Shown here in pieces: positions 7,178-15,380 of a stretch of DNA of 64,000 bases. Position 1 is the stretch's first letter. Each line of letters opens with the position of its first letter. Position numbers and translations under genes: made by a program. The notes below the pieces were generated by a model. It worked only from the letters and a program-made list of their open reading frames with translations. It was not told the DNA's origin and searched no databases. Source of the DNA: RGIG7450 sp045648785 (GTDB taxonomy: Bacteria; Bacillota; Clostridia; RUG12999); the NCBI GenBank assembly GCA_045648785.1, contig JAZROP010000003.1, forward strand, positions 1 through 64,000. Reading direction: 5' to 3'.

Positions 7178-8061
7178 TGCGTCGCAGTATGTTGTTTTTA
7201 CCGGGAAATAACCCAAATATGCTTATAAACGGTAACTGTCTTGGTGCGGATGCTGTTATATTTGACCTGGAAGATGCAGTATCTCCTCAGGAAAAGGATG
7301 CGGCTCGTATCCTTGTGAGAAATACTATGCGTTATATGGAATTTAACGGTTGTGAAATAGTTGTCCGAATAAACTCTACAGACACGGATTTCTGGAAAGA
7401 GGACCTTGACGCTATTCTTCCTGAAAAACCGGACCTTATACTATTGCCTAAAACAGGAATGCCTGAAGATGTTTTGCTGGTGGATGAATATATGGCGCAG
7501 GTTGAGAAAAAGCATGGAATGGGAAACGAATCGGTAGGGCTCGTTGCTCTTATTGAGACTGCCCTTGGCGTTGAGAATTCATATAGAATTGCTTCATGCT
7601 CAAACCGTGTTAAAGCTCTTTTCCTCGGGGCAGAGGACCTTACTGCGGACCTTCAATGTAAACGAACAAAAGAAGGCAGAGAAATAGAATATGCAAGAAC
7701 GCGCCTTGTTGTTGCTGCGCGCGCGGCAGGTATTGATGTCTACGATACTCCGTTTACCGATGTAAACGATGATGAAGGTATAGTAAAAGATGCAAAAATT
7801 GCAAAAGATCTTGGGTTTACAGGCAAGGCATCCATCTCTCCGCGTCATGTTGAAGTTATAAATGAAGTGTTCAGCCCTACAAAGGAAGAAATTGATTATG
7901 CATACGAAGTAATTGATGCTATAAATCTTGCAAAGCAGATGGGTAAGGGCGCTATATCGTTACATGGTAAGATGATAGATGCTCCTATTGTTGCGAGAGC
8001 GCAAAGAACCATTTCTATGGCCGAAGCCTTGGGCCTTGACGGGAGGGATATAAATGAGTAA
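7177..8061 (+). CDS. citE: Citryl/citramalyl-CoA lyase beta subunit
   Basis: The 294-residue TIM-barrel lyase of the HpcH/HpaI family cleaves the carrier-bound citryl or citramalyl thioester. Clear CitE motifs: RRSMLFLPGNNP at the N-terminus, ADAVIFDLEDAVSP near 26-39 (metal and substrate acids), a VVRIN strand near 63-67, LLPKTG near 88-93, ALIETALG near 126-133 and FLGAEDL near 152-158. The length is normal. It shares a base with citD upstream and overlaps citF by 8 bases downstream. Because glutamate mutase and methylaspartate ammonia-lyase are encoded 3 kb away, the likely acyl product is pyruvate from citramalate, not oxaloacetate from citrate. Sequence alone cannot separate the two. Confidence 0.93.
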   Translation: MRRSMLFLPGNNPNMLINGNCLGADAVIFDLEDAVSPQEKDAARILVRNTMRYMEFNGCEIVVRINSTDTDFWKEDLDAILPEKPDLILLPKTGMPEDVLLVDEYMAQVEKKHGMGNESVGLVALIETALGVENSYRIASCSNRVKALFLGAEDLTADLQCKRTKEGREIEYARTRLVVAARAAGIDVYDTPFTDVNDDEGIVKDAKIAKDLGFTGKASISPRHVEVINEVFSPTKEEIDYAYEVIDAINLAKQMGKGAISLHGKMIDAPIVARAQRTISMAEALGLDGRDINE

Positions 8062-9457
8062 GTTAGTAAATTCTATCCGCGAAGCTATTGTCCTCTCGGG
8101 TTTGAAAGATGGGATGACGGTTTCTTTTCATCATCATCTTCGTAATGGTGACTATGTTTTAAATATGGTTCTGGAAGAAATAGCAAATCTTGGAATAAAA
8201 GACATAACAGTTAATGCGAGTTCTTTGTTTGATGTACATATGCCGCTTATTAACCACATAGAAAATAATGTGGTGACAGGCGTTGCGGCTGACTATATTT
8301 CAGCTAATCTCGGCAGGGTGTTTTCGGGAGGTATACTGGAAAAACCTATAGAGTTTCGTACTCATGGAGGTAGACCGAGTGATATAGTTTCCGGTAAAAC
8401 GCCGATTGATGTTGCTTTTATCGCTGCGCCTACTGCTGATACAATGGGTAATTGCTCGGGTAAGTACGGCAAATCTGCCTGCGGTAGTCTTGGTTATGCT
8501 TATGCTGATGCTATGTTCGCCAAAAAGTCTGTTGTAATTACTGATAATCTTGTGCCTTATCCTATGCAGGATTGGTCTATTTCTGAAGATTATATAGACT
8601 ATGTGGTTAGCGTGGATGCTATCGGTGACCCAAAAGGGATTGTTTCGGGAACGACCAGGATTACCCGTGACCCTGTAGGTCTAGTTATGGCGTCTCATGC
8701 GGCGAAAGTTATAGAAGCATCGGGTCTTTTGAAAGATGGATTTTCTTTTCAGACAGGTGCCGGCGGAGCATCTCTTGCTGCGGCAAAGTTTTTAAAGGAT
8801 ATAATGCTTGAAAAGGGTATTGTGGGAAGCTTTGGCCTTGGTGGAATTACAGGATATATGGTAGATATGTTAAAAGCGGGCTGTTTCCGCAACCTTATGG
8901 ATGTTCAGTGTTTCGACCTTACGGCAGTGGAGTCTATTAAAAACGATCCTAGACATAATGAAATTTCCGCTATGCATTATGCGTCACCTGCTAGTAAGAG
9001 CGCCGTGGTTGACAGCCTTGATGTTGTTATTCTGGGGGCTACCGAAATTGATACAGATTTTAATGTAAATGTCCATACGGATTCAAACGGATATATTATG
9101 GGTGGCTCAGGAGGTCACAGTGATACAGCGGCGGGATCAAAGCTTTCTATGATTATTGCTCCTATGTTCAGGGCGAGGATGCCAATTGTTACAGACCGGG
9201 TAACCTGCATTTCCACACCTGGTAAGGATATTGATGTTTTGGTTACACAGGGCGGAATAGCAGTTAATCCTAAAAACGAAGAACTGAAAGAGAGATTAAT
9301 AAAAGCTAAACTGCCGATTGTAGACATTTTTGAACTTAAAGAAAAAACCGAACGGATAACCGGCAAACCTCAAAAAGCTCCTAAGGGAAGTAAGGTAGTG
9401 GCAGAGGTAATCGGTCGTGACGGCGATATCTTAGACAGAATATATAATGTATTGTAA
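8054..9457 (+). CDS. citF: Citrate/citramalate CoA-transferase alpha subunit
   Basis: The 467-residue alpha subunit swaps the acetyl group on the acyl carrier for citrate or citramalate, freeing acetate. The start is ATG 8054 with GGGAGG (8041-8046), inside the citE end. It has the family's N-terminal SFHHHLRNGDYV segment near residues 25-36, the FQTGAGGASLA stretch near 236-246 and NVHTDSNGYIMGGSGGHSDT near 341-360. The length is slightly under that of enterobacterial CitF (about 500). It is the last gene of citDEF; a structured 128-base gap follows before the gntR start. Confidence 0.93.
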   Translation: MSKLVNSIREAIVLSGLKDGMTVSFHHHLRNGDYVLNMVLEEIANLGIKDITVNASSLFDVHMPLINHIENNVVTGVAADYISANLGRVFSGGILEKPIEFRTHGGRPSDIVSGKTPIDVAFIAAPTADTMGNCSGKYGKSACGSLGYAYADAMFAKKSVVITDNLVPYPMQDWSISEDYIDYVVSVDAIGDPKGIVSGTTRITRDPVGLVMASHAAKVIEASGLLKDGFSFQTGAGGASLAAAKFLKDIMLEKGIVGSFGLGGITGYMVDMLKAGCFRNLMDVQCFDLTAVESIKNDPRHNEISAMHYASPASKSAVVDSLDVVILGATEIDTDFNVNVHTDSNGYIMGGSGGHSDTAAGSKLSMIIAPMFRARMPIVTDRVTCISTPGKDIDVLVTQGGIAVNPKNEELKERLIKAKLPIVDIFELKEKTERITGKPQKAPKGSKVVAEVIGRDGDILDRIYNVL

Positions 9458-9478
9458 ATACGGCATGGGAATAACATT

Positions 9479-9518
9479 AACAATTGAGGCGCGCTATAAC
9501 AAGCGTGCCTTAATTGTT
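9479..9518 (+). promoter_or_regulatory. Long hairpin with operator-like half-sites after citF
   Basis: Sixteen-base arms AACAATTGAGGCGCGC (9479-9494) and GCGTGCCTTAATTGTT (9503-9518) pair with two wobble positions. No T tract follows (ATAAAA instead), so it is not a standard terminator. The arm ends AACAATT and AATTGTT match the outer part of the palindrome at 9554-9571, so it may be a further regulator site or a transcript-end stabiliser. Confidence 0.5.
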
Positions 9519-9528
9519 ATAAAAGGCG

Positions 9529-9556
9529 TTGACAAAATTGTAAAATGATATATAAT
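9529..9556 (+). promoter_or_regulatory. Promoter of the gntR gene
   Basis: Perfect TTGACA (9529-9534), 16-base spacer, perfect TATAAT (9551-9556), 30 bases before the ATG. The -10 box overlaps the left end of the palindromic operator. Confidence 0.8.
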
Positions 9557-9571
9557 TGTTATATAACAATT
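9554..9571. promoter_or_regulatory. Perfect 18-bp palindromic operator, probably GntR autoregulation
   Basis: AATTGTTATATAACAATT is its own reverse complement and covers the -10 box and start-site region just before gntR. Similar decamers lie at the citD and glmS promoters. Confidence 0.65.
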
Positions 9572-9585
9572 GTGGAGGAAAAAAC

Positions 9586-10563
9586 ATGGAATCTATTTAT
9601 AAAATTAATGTGGAACTGGACATACCTATATATCAACAGCTTGTGGATGCTATTTGCACAGCGATAAAAACCGGTAAAATTTCACACGGTCAACAACTTC
9701 CTACTGTTTGCGAAATGACTAAAGAAGTCGGAATCTCGAGAGGAACTATTAAAAGGGCATATGATGAATTGGAACATATTGGGTTTGTAGAAAAGGTGCA
9801 GGGAAGAGGAACTTTTGTAAAATATCAACCTGTTAACTCAGGAAGCAGGAAAGAACGGGCTATGGCAGCGATAGATGAAATGCTTAGTGAGTTGGAAAAA
9901 ATGGGCTTGTCGGCTTCTGAAATAAACATATTTTTAGACCTTAAACTTCGTGAATATTCTCAAAAGGAGGCACATGTAAAGGTTGCTGTTGTTGAATGTA
10001 ACCCTGAAAATTTGTCGCAGATGTCTGAACAACTCAGGCATATACATGGCGTGGATTTGTATTCCTATACTCTTGACAGTATAAAACAATATCCTTATAA
10101 ACTGGGAGAAGATTTTGATCTAGTGGTTACTACTTCTCTTCATGCTCAGTATCTGGAAAGTATTGTTCCGGAAAAGAAAGGGGTGGTAAGAGTGGCGTTA
10201 AGACTTTCTACCAGCTGTCTGTCATCTATCTTTAAAATCCGTCTTGGAGAAAAAGTTGGCATAGTTGGATACAGCGATCGTTTCGCCGAACTTATATATG
10301 ATACCTGCAAAATGTATTCAGAAGACATGGATTTAAGTAAACCGCTGATTATGAGTACTGAGGCGAATATACAAAAATATCTCAGCGATAAAGGGTCGAT
10401 TCTTGTGCCTAAAAATTACGAAAAATATTTTGATGCACAAACATTAAAACACATATATGAATTTAAAGGGAATGTAATAGACTGCAATTATGAGATGGAC
10501 GAAGGGTCTGTGTTGTATCTTGAGACCAAAATTAAAAAAATCCGTGATAAAAAAACTTTATAA
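9586..10563 (+). CDS. GntR-family regulator of the glutamate-fermentation island
   Basis: The start is ATG 9586 behind GGAGG (9574-9578), giving 325 residues; a TTG 30 bases upstream lies inside the operator. Residues 1-80 form a GntR winged helix of the YhcF type: PIYQQLVDAI, GQQLPT-x-x-E, then SRGTIKRAYDELE and a GRGTFV wing. The remaining 240 residues are not a UTRA, FCD or aminotransferase domain. They contain alternating strands and helices (KVAVVECNPE, DLVVTTS, KVGIVGYSDR, GSILVPKNYE) that look like a two-lobed sugar/amino-acid-binding fold, so they may sense a pathway metabolite. The gene sits between citDEF and glmSLE-mal, and related sites occur at all three promoters. It probably controls both halves of the pathway, whether as repressor or activator I cannot tell. 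Confidence 0.85.
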   Translation: MESIYKINVELDIPIYQQLVDAICTAIKTGKISHGQQLPTVCEMTKEVGISRGTIKRAYDELEHIGFVEKVQGRGTFVKYQPVNSGSRKERAMAAIDEMLSELEKMGLSASEINIFLDLKLREYSQKEAHVKVAVVECNPENLSQMSEQLRHIHGVDLYSYTLDSIKQYPYKLGEDFDLVVTTSLHAQYLESIVPEKKGVVRVALRLSTSCLSSIFKIRLGEKVGIVGYSDRFAELIYDTCKMYSEDMDLSKPLIMSTEANIQKYLSDKGSILVPKNYEKYFDAQTLKHIYEFKGNVIDCNYEMDEGSVLYLETKIKKIRDKKTL

Positions 10564-10591
10564 AATTTTACATTTAATTGTCAACTTTTGC

Positions 10592-10620
10592 TTGACAAAT
10601 GTTATATCACATTGTATTAT
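10592..10620 (+). promoter_or_regulatory. Promoter of glmS-glmL-glmE-mal
   Basis: TTGACA (10592-10597), 17-base spacer, TATTAT (10615-10620). GTTATATCAC (10601-10610) lies in the spacer and GATATATAAC (10624-10633) just downstream; each matches GTTATATAAC at 9 of 10 positions. Confidence 0.75.
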
Positions 10621-10636
10621 ATAGATATATAACAAT

Positions 10637-10652
10637 CATAGATATATCTATG
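10637..10652. repeat. Perfect 16-bp palindrome in the glmS leader
   Basis: CATAGATATATCTATG is self-complementary. It lies after the predicted transcription start and 13 bases before the GAGGT ribosome binding site, so it could be a regulator site or a small hairpin. Confidence 0.5.
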
Positions 10653-10675
10653 AAATAATATTATGAGGTATTGAA

Positions 10676-11107
10676 ATGGATAATAAGGAGAAAAAAGTAT
10701 TGGTCATCGGTGTTATTGGTGCCGATGTTCATGCAGTTGGCAACAAAATTTTATATCACGCTTTTACTGAAGCAGGTTTTGAAGTGGTAAATCTTGGTGT
10801 TATGGTTTCTCAGGAAGAGTATATTGCAGCTGCAATTGAATCAGGTGCAGATGCTATTGTTATATCCTCTCTTTACGGACAGGGAGAACTTGATTGCCGC
10901 GGTATGCGTGAAAAGTGCGACGAGGCTGGTCTTAAAGGTATTCCGCTGCTTGTTGGAGGCAATATTGTTATCGGCAAGCAGAAGTTTGAAGATGTTGAAA
11001 AGCGTTTTAAAGCAATGGGATTTGACCGAGCATTTCCGCCGGGAACTTCACCTGAAACAACCATCGAGGCTCTCTATGAGCTTTTGGGTATGGATGGTGG
11101 TAATTGA
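10676..11107 (+). CDS. glmS: Glutamate mutase B12-binding subunit S
   Basis: The 143-residue sigma subunit of adenosylcobalamin-dependent glutamate mutase carries the D-x-H-x-x-G signature (Asp17, His19, Gly22) in which the histidine replaces the cobalamin base. This is followed by the flavodoxin-like fold with SSLYGQGE and a GGNIVIGK loop. ATG 10676 follows GAGGT with 6-base spacing. The enzyme converts (S)-glutamate to (2S,3S)-3-methylaspartate, the first step of the methylaspartate route. Its TGA overlaps the glmL ATG by one base (ATGA), and the order S-L-E is the usual clostridial one. Confidence 0.96.
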   Translation: MDNKEKKVLVIGVIGADVHAVGNKILYHAFTEAGFEVVNLGVMVSQEEYIAAAIESGADAIVISSLYGQGELDCRGMREKCDEAGLKGIPLLVGGNIVIGKQKFEDVEKRFKAMGFDRAFPPGTSPETTIEALYELLGMDGGN

Positions 11108-12498
11108 TGAGCAATGTTTTGCTGATTGATTTTGGTAGTACATATACAAAGCTTACTGCTGTTGATATAGAAAAGGAAGAGGTCATTGCAACCGGGACAG
11201 CATATACAACTGTTCAGACTGATATAAATGATGGTCTGAATGAAGGGCTTAAGATTCTGGAACAGAAAACCGGTAAAATTGAGTACGATGCCTGTTATGC
11301 ATGTTCGTCTGCTGCCGGTGGACTAAGAATGGTAACAAGCGGGCTTGTTCCCGAACTTACCGGTGAGGCTGCAAAACTTGCCAGTCTTGGAGCAGGAGCC
11401 AAAACAGTAGGCGTTTATGCTTTTGAATTAACCGAAAATGATGTAGAAGAAATCAGTAGAATAAAGCCTGATATATTTTTATTGGTTGGCGGAACAGACG
11501 GAGGGAACACGGATTGTATCATTCATAATGCAAAAATGCTCTCCAAGATGAATCCAACATTTCCTATTGTACTGGCGGGAAACCGTACATGTGCAAGTGA
11601 GTGTGAAAAAATATTAAAGGATTGTGAGGTATATACCTGCCCGAATGTAATGCCTAAATTCGGAACTCTGCAGATAGAACCTACACAAAAAAAGATAAGG
11701 GAGATTTTTTTAAACCGAATCATACAGGCTAAAGGATTAAGCAAGGTTACAAAAATACTTTCGGATATTATGATGCCTACACCCGCAGCAGTGCTTCAGG
11801 CAATGGAACTGCTTGCAAAAGGATATGATGACGAAACAGGAATTGGAGAATTAATTGCTGTTGATGTTGGTGGGGCAACAACCGATGTTTATTCAATTGC
11901 TGATGGAATGCCCGAACAAATGAACACTGTGTACAAAGGTCTTCCGGAACCGTATGCGAAGCGAACGGTTGAAGGAGATATCGGCATGAGATACAGCATA
12001 CAGGGCATTGTGGATGCGCAGGGGATAGACAGAATATGTAATCTTTCCGGTCTGTCTAAAGAAGAGGCAACAACCCTGATTGAAGGTTTAAAGGAAAACA
12101 CCGACAAATTGCCGGAAGGTGACGAAAATTTAGAAGCACTTGATTTCGCGTTGGCGTCCTGTGCTGTAGATGAGGCGGTTTCACGCCATGCAGGAACCAT
12201 CTCGGAAACATATACAATGATGGGACTAACCTATGTTCAGGAAGGTAAAAATCTTACAAAGGTAAAACAAATTGTGATTACAGGCGGCAGTCTTATACAT
12301 AGCAAAAGGACAGAGGAAATTGCTTCCCATGCCTTATACTCACAATTAACCCCCGCATCGCTCAAACCTAAAAGTGCAGATGTGTGGGTGGATAAAACAT
12401 ATATTTTGGCTGCAATGGGACTTTTATCATCATACCATCCCAAAACAGCCTTACGAATTATGAAAAAGGAGCTTAGATACCATGGATATTCGAAATAA
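11107..12498 (+). CDS. glmL: Glutamate mutase reactivating protein GlmL (MutL)
   Basis: The start is ATG 11107, overlapping the glmS stop; an in-frame TTG one codon earlier is not needed. The 463-residue product is an ASKHA-fold ATPase (MutL family). Visible motifs are DFGSTYTKLT near residues 7-16, LLVGGTDGGN near 127-136, AVDVGGATTDVY near 253-264 and VITGGSLIH near 393-401. These fit a chaperone-like factor that exchanges damaged cobalamin on glutamate mutase. It is sandwiched between the two mutase subunits and overlaps glmE by 17 bases. Confidence 0.93.
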   Translation: MSNVLLIDFGSTYTKLTAVDIEKEEVIATGTAYTTVQTDINDGLNEGLKILEQKTGKIEYDACYACSSAAGGLRMVTSGLVPELTGEAAKLASLGAGAKTVGVYAFELTENDVEEISRIKPDIFLLVGGTDGGNTDCIIHNAKMLSKMNPTFPIVLAGNRTCASECEKILKDCEVYTCPNVMPKFGTLQIEPTQKKIREIFLNRIIQAKGLSKVTKILSDIMMPTPAAVLQAMELLAKGYDDETGIGELIAVDVGGATTDVYSIADGMPEQMNTVYKGLPEPYAKRTVEGDIGMRYSIQGIVDAQGIDRICNLSGLSKEEATTLIEGLKENTDKLPEGDENLEALDFALASCAVDEAVSRHAGTISETYTMMGLTYVQEGKNLTKVKQIVITGGSLIHSKRTEEIASHALYSQLTPASLKPKSADVWVDKTYILAAMGLLSSYHPKTALRIMKKELRYHGYSK

Positions 12499-13933
12499 AC
12501 GTATTTCTGATGACGAATTTAACAAGCTAAGACAAGAAGTTCTGATGCAATGGCCGACCGGAAAAGAAGTAGATATTAAAGAGGCTGTTGAATATCACAA
12601 AGCTATGCCGGAATCTAGAAAATTTTCTAAAAAGCTTTTAGACGCAAAGCGTGATAACCGAACACTAGTACAACCGCGTGCCGGTGTTCCGGTTGTAGAA
12701 GAACACATAAAACTTATGCAGTATCTGGAGGAACACGGCGAAGCTGACTTGTTACCTTCGACAATAGACAGCTATACAAGACAAAATCGCTATGAAGAGG
12801 CAGAAAATGGTATTGCTGAATCTCTGCGTCTGGGAAGAGCAATGTTAAACGGATTTCCGGCGGTTAACCATGGTGTAGCAAAGTGCCGAAAGGTTATAGA
12901 AAGTGTCAATGTTCCGATGCAGGTTCGTCACGGAACTCCTGACGCAAGACTTTTAACTGAAATTACATATGCAAGTGGTTTTACAAGTTATGAAGGCGGC
13001 GGTATTTCATATAATCTTCCGTATTGTAAAAACATTCCCATGGAGAGAACCATTTCCGACTGGCAGTATGTTGACCGTTTAACAGGTATGTATGAAGAAA
13101 TGGGTGTTTCTATCAACCGTGAACCATACGGCCCGTTAACAGGCACTTTGGTTCCTCCCTGTATTTCTCATGCGGCTGCAATCATTGAAGCATTGCTTGC
13201 GGCTGAACAAGGTGTTAAAAATATAACTGTTGGTTATGGTCAGTGCGGAAACCTTGTACAGGATATTGCAGCTATTCGCACATTACAGGAATTAACCGAT
13301 GAATATTTAAAAGAGTATGGTTACTCAGATGTTGATGTTACTACCGTTCTTCATCAGTGGATGGGAGGTTTCCCTGCTGATGAGGCAAAGGCGTTTGGTG
13401 TTATTTCCTCAGGAAGTCTTATTGCGGGTTTGTCAAAGGCAACAAAAGTAATTGTAAAAACTCCGCATGAAGCAGTTGGTATTCCTACCATGGAAGCAAA
13501 TGCACAGGGGCTTCGTTGCACAAAGCAGGTGGTTAATATGCTTGCTGACCAGACATTTCATTCAGACAGCTTGGAGCAGGAAAAAGAGATAATCCGTCAG
13601 GAAACCCGTGCTATTGTTGATAAATGTTTTGAACTTGGAAAAGGCGACATAGCAGTTGGTGTTTGCCGTGGCGTTGAAGCAGGGGTTTTAGATGTTCCCT
13701 TTGCTCCTTGTCGTGCAAATGCGGGTAAGATGTTACCATGCCGTGACAATGATGGTGCAGTTCGTATATTAAATACAGGTAATCTACCATTTAATCAGGA
13801 ACTTATCGATTTCCACAAAGAAAAAATTGAAGAGCGTGCAGTTGCAGAAAACCGTAAGGCATCGTTCCAGATGGTAATCGATGATGTTTATGCTATTGGT
13901 AAAGGCCGTTTGGTTGGTCGTCCAAAATATTGA
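12482..13933 (+). CDS. glmE: Glutamate mutase epsilon subunit
   Basis: The 483-residue catalytic TIM-barrel subunit binds glutamate and houses the radical chemistry. ATG 12482 follows AAAGGAG (12466-12472), placed inside the glmL end. Strong family blocks: QPRAGVP near 62-68, NHGVAKCRKV, the VRHGTPDARLL block near 148-158 (the Arg and neighbouring residues contact substrate carboxylates), EGGGISYNLPYCK near 176-188 and HQWMGGFP near 291-298. The length equals that of the Clostridium cochlearium and tetanomorphum enzymes (about 483). It pairs with GlmS. Confidence 0.96.
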   Translation: MDIRNKRISDDEFNKLRQEVLMQWPTGKEVDIKEAVEYHKAMPESRKFSKKLLDAKRDNRTLVQPRAGVPVVEEHIKLMQYLEEHGEADLLPSTIDSYTRQNRYEEAENGIAESLRLGRAMLNGFPAVNHGVAKCRKVIESVNVPMQVRHGTPDARLLTEITYASGFTSYEGGGISYNLPYCKNIPMERTISDWQYVDRLTGMYEEMGVSINREPYGPLTGTLVPPCISHAAAIIEALLAAEQGVKNITVGYGQCGNLVQDIAAIRTLQELTDEYLKEYGYSDVDVTTVLHQWMGGFPADEAKAFGVISSGSLIAGLSKATKVIVKTPHEAVGIPTMEANAQGLRCTKQVVNMLADQTFHSDSLEQEKEIIRQETRAIVDKCFELGKGDIAVGVCRGVEAGVLDVPFAPCRANAGKMLPCRDNDGAVRILNTGNLPFNQELIDFHKEKIEERAVAENRKASFQMVIDDVYAIGKGRLVGRPKY

Positions 13934-13952
13934 TATAGGAGAGAAGTTTATT

Positions 13953-15212
13953 ATGAAAATTATAGATGTTGTTTGTTCACCGGGTCGTACAGGTTTTTAC
14001 TTTGATGATCAGCGTGCCATTAAAAAAGGTGCAGGTCATGATGGAGTTTTTTATATAGGTGATCCTGTCACAGAAGGATTTCGTGCTGTTCGTCAGGCAG
14101 GAGAGTCTATCTCTGTTATGATAGTACTGGAGGATGGGCAGGTTGCATATGGTGACTGTGCCGCTGTTCAGTATTCAGGTGCAGGTGGTCGTGACCCGTT
14201 GTTCCTTGCAGAAGATTTTATACCTGTTATTGATAAATACATAAAGCCTGAACTTATTGGAAAAGAAGCTGATAATTTCCGCGGGCTGTGTGAAATGATG
14301 GAGGCTATTTGTGTTGAGGGTAAACGCCTTCATACAGCTATTCGTTATGGTATATCTCAGGCAATATTGGATGCAGTTGCAAAGGCAACAGGGAGAATGA
14401 TGTGTGAGGTTGTAGCTGATGAATACGGATGTACTGTATCAGAAACTCCTATCTCTATTTTCACACAGTCTGGCGATGACCGCTATGATAATTCCGATAA
14501 AATGATTATCAAAGGGGCACAGGTTCTTCCACATGCTCTTATCAATAATGTTGATACAAAGCTTGGCAGAAATGGTGAAAAACTTAAAGAATATGTAGCT
14601 TGGCTGCGCGACCGTATTTTGAATTTCCGTTCAAATGAAGATTATTCTCCGGTTATGCACATAGATGTGTATGGTACAATAGGGGCAGCATTTGGCAACA
14701 ACAACTATAAGGCAATGGCAGATTACATAGAGGAAATTGGCAAAATTGCAAAGCCTTTCAAAATTCGCATCGAAGGACCTATGGACTGCGATTGTGACAG
14801 AGAAACACAGCTTACAGCTTTAGCAGCTCTCACAAAAGAGCTTGATGACAGAAAATGTGATGTAGAGCTTGTTGCAGATGAATGGTGTAACACACTTGAA
14901 GATATAAAGCTGTTTGCCGATAATAAAGCTGGCCACATGGTACAGATAAAGACTCCTGACCTTGGCGGTATAAATAATACTATTGAAGCGGTATTATACT
15001 GCAAGGAAAAAGGAATCGGTGCTTATCAGGGTGGTACATGTAACGAAACTGACCGTAGCGCGCAGGTATGTGTTCATTGTGCAATGGCTACCCAGCCTGT
15101 TCAGATTCTTGCAAAACCCGGTATGGGTGTTGATGAAGGATATATGATAGTTTATAATGAAATGAACCGTATCCTGGCTATGAGAAAAGCTAAGAAAAAT
15201 CTTGGCAAATAA
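13953..15212 (+). CDS. mal: Methylaspartate ammonia-lyase
   Basis: The start is ATG 13953 with AGGAGAG nine bases upstream, not the earlier in-frame ATG inside glmE. The product has 419 residues, near the 413 of the C. tetanomorphum enzyme. It belongs to the enolase superfamily and deaminates 3-methylaspartate to mesaconate. Visible catalytic positions by alignment with the family: His194 (in VLPHALIN), the Mg ligands Asp238 (HIDVYG), Glu274 (IEGPMD) and Asp309 (VADEWC), and the base Lys333 (QIKTPDLGG). It lies 19 bases after glmE and ends the operon at a terminator. Mesaconate would next be hydrated to (S)-citramalate by a hydratase that is not encoded in the window. Confidence 0.96.
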   Translation: MKIIDVVCSPGRTGFYFDDQRAIKKGAGHDGVFYIGDPVTEGFRAVRQAGESISVMIVLEDGQVAYGDCAAVQYSGAGGRDPLFLAEDFIPVIDKYIKPELIGKEADNFRGLCEMMEAICVEGKRLHTAIRYGISQAILDAVAKATGRMMCEVVADEYGCTVSETPISIFTQSGDDRYDNSDKMIIKGAQVLPHALINNVDTKLGRNGEKLKEYVAWLRDRILNFRSNEDYSPVMHIDVYGTIGAAFGNNNYKAMADYIEEIGKIAKPFKIRIEGPMDCDCDRETQLTALAALTKELDDRKCDVELVADEWCNTLEDIKLFADNKAGHMVQIKTPDLGGINNTIEAVLYCKEKGIGAYQGGTCNETDRSAQVCVHCAMATQPVQILAKPGMGVDEGYMIVYNEMNRILAMRKAKKNLGK

Positions 15213-15242
15213 GTTTAAAGCTTATTATAAATAAAAAATGAT

Positions 15243-15280
15243 AAGGACAATTTTTGTAAAAAGATTGTCTTTATTATTTT
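15243..15280 (+). terminator. Terminator after mal
   Basis: Arms AAGGACAAT (15243-15251) and ATTGTCTTT (15264-15272) with one wobble, followed by ATTATTTT. Confidence 0.7.
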
Positions 15281-15351
15281 GAGTATCGGCGAGATAAAAA
15301 ATATATTATAAAGGAAAGCTGAAATGTTTTTCAGAAAAATATAGATAATAG

Positions 15352-15380
15352 TTGATTTTTTACATTATTTATGATACAAT
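15352..15380 (+). promoter_or_regulatory. Promoter of the AspT-like transporter gene
   Basis: TTGATT (15352-15357), 17-base spacer, TACAAT (15375-15380), about 148 bases before the start codon. Confidence 0.65.

Noticed and set aside
9479..9518. Standard intrinsic terminator for citDEF
   Set aside because: The stem is strong but followed by ATAAAA, not a T tract; kept as a regulatory-type hairpin instead.
10794..11129. Alternative plus-strand frame over glmS
   Set aside because: It is out of frame with an unmistakable glmS, has no ribosome binding site and shows no family sequence.
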